From positions 3,834,325-3,898,324 of the forward strand of contig NZ_JBDOIO010000003.1 in the NCBI RefSeq assembly GCF_039831995.1: DNA of 64,000 nucleotides, read 5' to 3'. This DNA comes from Paenibacillus pabuli (GTDB lineage Bacteria; Bacillota; Bacilli; Paenibacillales; Paenibacillaceae). The translations under genes and the position numbers were made by a program. Below the pieces are notes generated by a model. The model saw only the letters and a program-made list of their open reading frames with translations. It was not told the DNA's origin and did no database searches. Shown here one piece after another: positions 59,695-64,000 of this stretch (position 1 is its first letter; each line of letters begins with the position of its first letter).

Positions 59695-60708
59695 CTAGTT
59701 CGCTGCAGCTATAGCTTCCCGCTTCGCATCCCGGCTCTCATGTCCGTTCATACGGCAGATACGCTCTGGCGATATATACAGCTGAACCTGCTCTCCTACG
59801 CGAACCCTTCGGTCCAGATAAGCCGTCCATACGCCAAGCCCTTCCATTTGAACCCGGATTTCATAACGCTCCCCTACATAGCTGACACTCAGTACCGCTG
59901 CCTGATATCGCAGGTCGTCATGACTTGTCCTATTCCAGGTCACATGTTCCGGTCGTACCATGGACTGATTCGGTGTGAGCCAGTTGGATTTTCCGATAAA
60001 CGAAGCAACGAAGGGATCACTTGGCGATGCGTAGATCGTCTCGGGGCTTCCTTTTTGCAAAATCCGCCCCTTCTCCATGACTACAATCTCATCCGACATC
60101 GACATTGCCTCAACCTGATCATGAGTGACGTACAGGGCGGTTAGCCCCATATCCCGAACGAGGGACATCATCTCAATCCTCATTTCTTCCCGCAGTACAG
60201 CATCGAGTGCACTAAGCGGTTCATCAAACAGAATCACACCAGGTCTCACGGCTACCGCTCTGGCAAAAGCAACCCGCTGCTGCTGTCCACCGGACAGCTG
60301 ATGAGGATAACGATCTTCCATGCCTTGCAGGCGAACCATGCCGAGTGCCTCGGTTACTTTCTGCCGTAAATTTGATTTCTGCTTTCCGGCTCTCAAGCCA
60401 AATGCCACATTCTCATATACCGTCATATGCGGCCATAATGCAAAATCCTGAAACACCATGCCCAGATTACGCTTATGTGTGGGTACATCGATCCGCTTGG
60501 CTGCTGAGAAAATGCACTGATCACCCGCAATAATCTCTCCCGCATCCGGCTGTTCTAATCCGGCAAGCATGCGCAGCAATGTTGTTTTGCCGCAGCCTGA
60601 TGGACCAAGCAGCGTCGTAAACTGACCATGCTGAAGCGTCAAATCCGTGGGCAATAGTGCAGGTGTGCGATTGAATGATTTTTGAACTCCTGAAATCTCC
60701 ATTTTCAT
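59695..60708 (-). CDS. ABC transporter ATP-binding protein with TOBE-like domain (FbpC/PotA type)
   Basis: A protein of about 337 residues. The ATPase domain has Walker A GPSGCGKTT, signature [14 protein letters not shown], Walker B GVILFDEPLSALDA and the switch VTHDQVEAM. A C-terminal regulatory beta-barrel (about 240-330) follows (TPNQSMVRPEHV, YVGERYEIRVQME). FbpC, PotA and PhnT proteins share this form. ATG at 60708 (two codons inside the longest frame) has CAGGG at better spacing. It is the first gene of the four-gene minus-strand operon and is divergent from a LysR gene that may regulate it. Confidence 0.92.
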   Translation of the reverse strand: MKMEISGVQKSFNRTPALLPTDLTLQHGQFTTLLGPSGCGKTTLLRMLAGLEQPDAGEIIAGDQCIFSAAKRIDVPTHKRNLGMVFQDFALWPHMTVYENVAFGLRAGKQKSNLRQKVTEALGMVRLQGMEDRYPHQLSGGQQQRVAFARAVAVRPGVILFDEPLSALDAVLREEMRIEMMSLVRDMGLTALYVTHDQVEAMSMSDEIVVMEKGRILQKGSPETIYASPSDPFVASFIGKSNWLTPNQSMVRPEHVTWNRTSHDDLRYQAAVLSVSYVGERYEIRVQMEGLGVWTAYLDRRVRVGEQVQLYISPERICRMNGHESRDAKREAIAAAN

Positions 60709-61107
60709 AAGCATCCCTGCCTGTCTTCTTGTACTGTACTCAGTCTAACGCCCGCTCTCGCGAGTTGTATGTTAGGAATGTAAAAATGAAATTAACTTTT
60801 TAGATGAATTCTGTTGATGTTCATAGATTAAATCTATATAAGGTGAGCCAAATCAATTTTTCATTTTGTTACTCCGATTACAGCACCATCTTCCGATCGC
60901 TGTTATCCCCGGATTTCCTTGATTCCCTTTTCAAAAGGAGAAATCAGGGAATAAAGGCGCAGCAGATCCTTTCGAAGCAGCTTTCTTTCAGAAAGCTTTT
61001 AGCTTCGCTTCTTCAGATTGGTCCTGTACTCCCCGTCTTTATGAAAACAAGCATTAAATCATCTTATATTATGGAGGCCCTGTATAAGGGAGAGGAGTGT
61101 GAGTTCG
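60709..61107. other. Divergent regulatory region between ABC operon and LysR gene
   Basis: About 400 bases. It contains an inverted repeat near 60918-60950 (TGATT-CCTTTT facing AAAGG-AATCA), a nested perfect hairpin at 60973-61007, and the promoters. A plus-strand open frame at 60804-61121 lacks a start signal and was not called. Confidence 0.5.
60973..61007 (+). promoter_or_regulatory. Nested hairpin in the LysR leader
   Basis: CGAAGC pairs with GCTTCG and, inside it, AGCTTTCT pairs with AGAAAGCT around a TTC loop, leaving a TTTA bulge. It lies 100 nt before the LysR start and could be a leader structure or attenuator. Confidence 0.5.
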
Positions 61108-62025
61108 TTGAATCTGATTAAACTGCAAATTGTAGAGTTAATTGACAAGCATCATCACATGACCAGTGTCGCGGAGATTCTGGGCATCAAGCAACCCACG
61201 GTTACGTTTCATATGAAGTCACTGGAGGAAGAGATGGGGGTGCGATTATTCGAATCGCGCAGTGGGAAGACGTTTCTAACGGAGGCTGGACAGGCCCTAC
61301 TTCATTATTCCGTGAAGATTAATGCCCTGACCCAAGAGGCCCGCCGGGTAGTCAAAGAATACGACAGCCTCTACAGGGGCACGCTTCACATTGGGGCAAG
61401 CTATGTACCTGCAACTTATCTTCTGCCATCAATGCTAAATACATTTTCACAGGAGTTTCCCGGTATTCGTATTGTGTTATCGGTCAAACCGTCTCCTGTC
61501 ATCCGCGAGATGTTAATGCGGCACCAGATTGATCTGGGGGTAATCTCTTCCGAACCATTTGTCAGTCCGAATCTTCAAGCCGATCCGCTATGCGCAGATG
61601 ATCTGGTGTTAATCTGTGCTCCGCAGCACGCTTTGACTAGAAGAGAAGTTTTGGAGCCAGATCATATCTCTCAGGTTCCTTTCGCTCTGCATGGGAACGA
61701 ATCCAGCACACGGCGTTTGACGAACCAATGGCTGGAACAACATGCTGTGCGGCTCCGCAGTACGGTGGAGATGGACTCACTTGAGGCGATCAAACAGCTG
61801 GTTCTGCTCGGAGGTCATATTTCATTCATGTCGCGCATGGCTGTACAGTGGGAGGAGCAGCACGGCTTGATTCAGGTCCTTCCTATTCCGGGAGAACAGG
61901 CTCCAAGGCATATATACACGGTACATAATAAGGATCGACATCCTTCCGTTCAAATGAATCGGTTCAAGGAAGTTCTTCACGAAGGAGTCCCTGACTCCCC
62001 TCCATTTCTTGGCTTCGCCCCATAA
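61108..62025 (+). CDS. LysR-family transcriptional regulator (CysL/YwfK-like)
   Basis: A regulator of about 305 residues. The N-terminal helix-turn-helix reads IVELIDKHHHMTSVAEILGIKQPTVTFHMKSLEEEMGVRLFESRSGKTFLT. The effector domain includes GTLHIGASYVPATYLLP and IDLGVISSEPFVSP. Starts GTG 61099 and TTG 61108 are both open; GAGGAG is 2 nt from the former and about 10 nt from the latter, so TTG is preferred. It is divergent from the ABC/beta-CASP operon and probably controls it. Confidence 0.9.
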   Translation: MNLIKLQIVELIDKHHHMTSVAEILGIKQPTVTFHMKSLEEEMGVRLFESRSGKTFLTEAGQALLHYSVKINALTQEARRVVKEYDSLYRGTLHIGASYVPATYLLPSMLNTFSQEFPGIRIVLSVKPSPVIREMLMRHQIDLGVISSEPFVSPNLQADPLCADDLVLICAPQHALTRREVLEPDHISQVPFALHGNESSTRRLTNQWLEQHAVRLRSTVEMDSLEAIKQLVLLGGHISFMSRMAVQWEEQHGLIQVLPIPGEQAPRHIYTVHNKDRHPSVQMNRFKEVLHEGVPDSPPFLGFAP

Positions 62026-62153
62026 AAACTCTCGTTCGCCATTCATCAAATCTATGCAGGGTTAACGCAATGCTCGTCCAATGTTAATCACGTTCATATA
62101 CTCGGACGATAAAGTGGGTCTGTACATTAATCCAGCCTAGGGAGTGATTGGTT

Positions 62154-63011
62154 TTGAAAAAGTGGAAAAAGGTAACGACCTCATTGATGCTGAGTATCGT
62201 CACATTGGGGAGCAGTCTGGCGTTCCAGGCACCTCAAGCTTCAGCGGCGGCCAATGCCGTACCTGCCTACGAAGTGAAGTTTCTGGCTAAACCGGAACTG
62301 GTACTGAACTCGGATGGAACACCTCGGAGTGAAGTTATTCAAACGTTGTCCCTGGATTCTACACCAAGAAACATCAGCGCAGAGTACTTTGATACCAATG
62401 CTCTGAATCTGAACCAAGCGGGATGGGATGTCCGTTTCCGGAAGAAAGATGACAAAAACAACTATGAATTGACCTACAAAAAGCGCTATCCCGTAATTAA
62501 CGGTGACATTAATGCAGCATTAACTCTGGCAAACCAAGAGGGATTTGATGCATCAGATGATAATTATGAGGCTGAGATCGATTGGGGTTATGGCAAACAA
62601 ACCCTAAGCTTCTCTAATACCAAAAAAGTAGATACCAAAGCTACTGGCGTACAGCTTCCTTCCGAGAAGGACGCGCTTGATATGCTGCTGGACAAGCTGC
62701 CAGGCAAACTGAAAAACTGGTCTTCTTCCAACTGGGGTAAACAAACGCTCTCGCAAGCCCGTGCTCATGGCCCTATAACGTTCCAACGCTATGAAGGCAC
62801 ATGGAATGGACAAGATCTGACGCTTGAAGTATGGCCTATTCGTAACGCAGATGGTACAGGGGTAGAGAACCTTGTAGAGGTTTCTTTCAAAACCGAAGAT
62901 GCTGCAGCCGTATCCGGCCTGCGTACCGAGCTGCTGCAAGTGTTGGAAAGCAACAACTGGCTTATTCCTGCCGATGGCTTGAAAACTCAAACGATTTTGG
63001 AAAGATACTAA
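62154..63011 (+). CDS. Secreted CYTH-like domain protein
   Basis: A protein of about 285 residues with a Sec signal peptide (KKWKKVTTS, hydrophobic core, cleavage near QASAAANA). The mature part begins AYEVKFLAKPELVL and contains ISAEYFDTNALNLNQAGWDVRFRKKDDKNNYELTYKKRYP. This follows the CYTH/triphosphate-tunnel pattern: ExK near the N-terminus, then YFDT, then paired basic residues on consecutive strands. CYTH enzymes are normally cytoplasmic, so an exported form is unusual; the first Glu of the ExExK signature is replaced. The start is TTG at 62154, with GGGAG 9 nt upstream. The function is unknown; a polyphosphate or phosphate-ester role is speculative. Confidence 0.72.
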   Translation: MKKWKKVTTSLMLSIVTLGSSLAFQAPQASAAANAVPAYEVKFLAKPELVLNSDGTPRSEVIQTLSLDSTPRNISAEYFDTNALNLNQAGWDVRFRKKDDKNNYELTYKKRYPVINGDINAALTLANQEGFDASDDNYEAEIDWGYGKQTLSFSNTKKVDTKATGVQLPSEKDALDMLLDKLPGKLKNWSSSNWGKQTLSQARAHGPITFQRYEGTWNGQDLTLEVWPIRNADGTGVENLVEVSFKTEDAAAVSGLRTELLQVLESNNWLIPADGLKTQTILERY

Positions 63012-63054
63012 ATGTCTAAATTGAATTGCAGAGCTCCTCTCCTTAAATATAACC

Positions 63055-63100
63055 AAAAGGACATTAGCAGGTTCATCCTGTTAATGTCCTTAGTTATTTT
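63055..63100. terminator. Intrinsic terminator between convergent CYTH-like and SDR genes
   Basis: AAGGACATTA-x-CAGG pairs with CCTG-x-TAATGTCCTT around TTCAT, followed by a T-rich stretch. Confidence 0.82.
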
Positions 63101-63221
63101 TACTTTGGGCGTATCCAGAGCTATAATCGGTTTTGGCAAGCTCAATTCTCATGAAGATCATATGTTGCCCACAGTAAGCTTTCTGAGGCTCAACGATAAG
63201 TTGATTAGCCTTCTTTGTTAT

Positions 63222-63827
63222 TCAATATACTTTAAAGGTTTGTGCCGTTTCGATGCCCAGTGCACTTTGAATAAACGTATTAGCCACACGTTCCACAGGT
63301 ACCGGGTTAAAACCAATGAAAAAGTCCCTATATTTCTCAGCCGACTCTTCAAACAAATTAGGGCTGACCGAATTCAAACGAATACCTCTGGGCAACTCAT
63401 AGGCTGCCGCTTTAGCAAACGCATCTATTGCCCCATTGGCCATGGCACTTGAAGCACCTTGTGCAATAGGATGATCCTTAATAATGCCACTTACCAGCGT
63501 GAAACTTCCATTGTCATTGATATAGTGTTGACCGATTAACACGATATTGACCTGGCCCAACAATTTGCTCTGTACACTGATCATGTTGTTCTCAGGGGTC
63601 AGCTCTTCCAGTTTGGCATAATGTGTCTGACCAGCCGCGACAATGACATAATCAATGTTTTGCACAGCTTCAAAAAGAGCCTTGATGCTATCAGTAGAGG
63701 TTATATCGACTTGATAATCACCGGAGCTTCTGCCTGCTGTAACCACTTCTACAGACAGCTCATTCAACCTGGCAACAATCGCCTTTCCTAACGTTCCCTT
63801 TCCTCCAATAACAAGAGCTCTTTTCAC
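63222..63827 (-). CDS. Short-chain dehydrogenase/reductase (short form)
   Basis: A protein of about 201 residues with a classical SDR Rossmann motif (ALVIGGKGTLGKAIVARL, TGxxxGxG variant GGKGTLG). It has the DI segment after strand 3 (YQVDITSTDS), IVAAGQTHYAKL and LVSGIIKDHPIAQGASSAMANGAIDAFAKAAAYEL. The usual YxxxK is not evident (A-x-x-N-G instead), as in a group of short SDRs of about 200 residues with unknown substrate. GTG at 63827 is chosen because GAGGAGGAATC precedes it; the longer frame starts inside the leader. It is monocistronic. Confidence 0.82.
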   Translation of the reverse strand: MKRALVIGGKGTLGKAIVARLNELSVEVVTAGRSSGDYQVDITSTDSIKALFEAVQNIDYVIVAAGQTHYAKLEELTPENNMISVQSKLLGQVNIVLIGQHYINDNGSFTLVSGIIKDHPIAQGASSAMANGAIDAFAKAAAYELPRGIRLNSVSPNLFEESAEKYRDFFIGFNPVPVERVANTFIQSALGIETAQTFKVY

Positions 63828-63967
63828 ACGATTCCTCCTCTTTAGATCTGAACCCATTTTTATTGAACGTCTGTATCTATTTAAACAAAATCATTCGATG
63901 AGAGCAAATTACAAAAGTCTGCCTTACTCATAAAAGATGAAGTATCACATGAGATTTGTTGATAAAT

Positions 63968-63999
63968 AAAAAAACCTCTTGCATAAGGCAAGAGGTTTA
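63968..63999 (-). terminator. Intrinsic terminator of a gene beyond the right edge
   Basis: On the minus strand AAACCTCTTGC pairs with GCAAGAGGTTT around CTTAT, followed by TTTTT. The gene it serves lies outside the window. Confidence 0.8.
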
Positions 64000-64000
64000 C

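Noticed and set aside
60709..61107. Search for a Fur box upstream of the AfuABC-like operon.
   Set aside because: No TGATAAT-N-ATTATCA-like repeat was found, so iron control is not claimed.
60804..61121. A 105-codon plus-strand frame upstream of the LysR gene.
   Set aside because: No ribosome binding site before its ATG, it overlaps the LysR start and runs through the hairpins; likely non-coding.

Overview
The window looks like chromosomal DNA of a Paenibacillus-type, endospore-forming Firmicute. The evidence is near-consensus AGGAGG ribosome binding sites, frequent GTG and TTG starts, T-tailed hairpin terminators, sporulation-linked genes (a Spo0E-like phosphatase, a CdaS-type diadenylate cyclase, a GerMN lipoprotein) and a mosaic of carbohydrate-uptake operons with YesMN-type sensors. 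No rRNA, tRNA, CRISPR array, insertion sequence or prophage was seen.

Layout. 1-4.8 kb: the start of a DUF445 gene, an aldo/keto reductase, a DUF985 cupin, an AraC regulator with a likely CcpA (cre) site, and a GH28 glycosidase. 5.3-8.4 kb: a polar amino-acid ABC importer (ATPase, binding protein, two permeases). 8.5-16.4 kb, minus strand: a sugar-uptake system, consisting of a YesM/YesN two-component pair, then a solute-binding protein, an uncharacterised TIM-barrel-like protein, two permeases and a secondary FAD oxidoreductase. 16.7-18.9 kb: a Spo0E-like phosphatase and, next to it, an AT-rich HTH-TPR regulator whose 3' end overlaps an unlisted 40-codon secreted-peptide gene. This has the architecture of an RRNPP peptide quorum-sensing pair and is the most interesting locus here. 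19-27.3 kb: a luciferase-like monooxygenase, TetR/MFS and LysR/old-yellow-enzyme divergent pairs, an erythromycin-esterase-like secreted protein and leucine dehydrogenase. 27.4-31.4 kb: a sporulation diadenylate cyclase, a secreted DUF6359-like protein, a small membrane protein, a Fur-box-controlled short transcript encoding a 51-residue protein, and an acetyltransferase.

31.4-34.9 kb is an oxygen/nitrate-sensing locus: an Fnr-like regulator with a C-terminal cysteine cluster, divergent from an NreA-like GAF protein, an NreC-like response regulator and an NreB-like PAS kinase. The shared intergenic region carries an Fnr-type palindrome and a possible NreC-type palindrome. 35.1-36.8 kb is a YwrCBA-like chromate-transport operon with an Lrp regulator and split ChrA halves. 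36.9-39.3 kb encodes a nine-repeat Big_2 surface protein. 39.5-47.5 kb holds a methyltransferase, GH88 plus heparinase II/III genes for uronate-containing glycans, a zincin with a non-AUG start, a KGG-repeat stress protein, an SGNH hydrolase, a uronate-dehydrogenase-like enzyme and AzlCD. 47.6-52.9 kb holds a zinc-finger/DUF2087/GIY-YIG fusion, a chemoreceptor and a serine hydrolase with a stalk domain.

53-55.2 kb: an AMIN-amidase followed by a GerMN lipoprotein interrupted by an in-frame amber codon. 55.3-62 kb: an AfuABC/Fbp-like ABC importer whose permease overlaps a beta-CASP metallo-hydrolase by 4 nt, opposite a LysR gene with a structured leader. The right end has a secreted CYTH-like protein, a short SDR enzyme and the terminator of a gene lying outside the window.

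All calls rest on reading motifs, start signals and context. No database searches were run.
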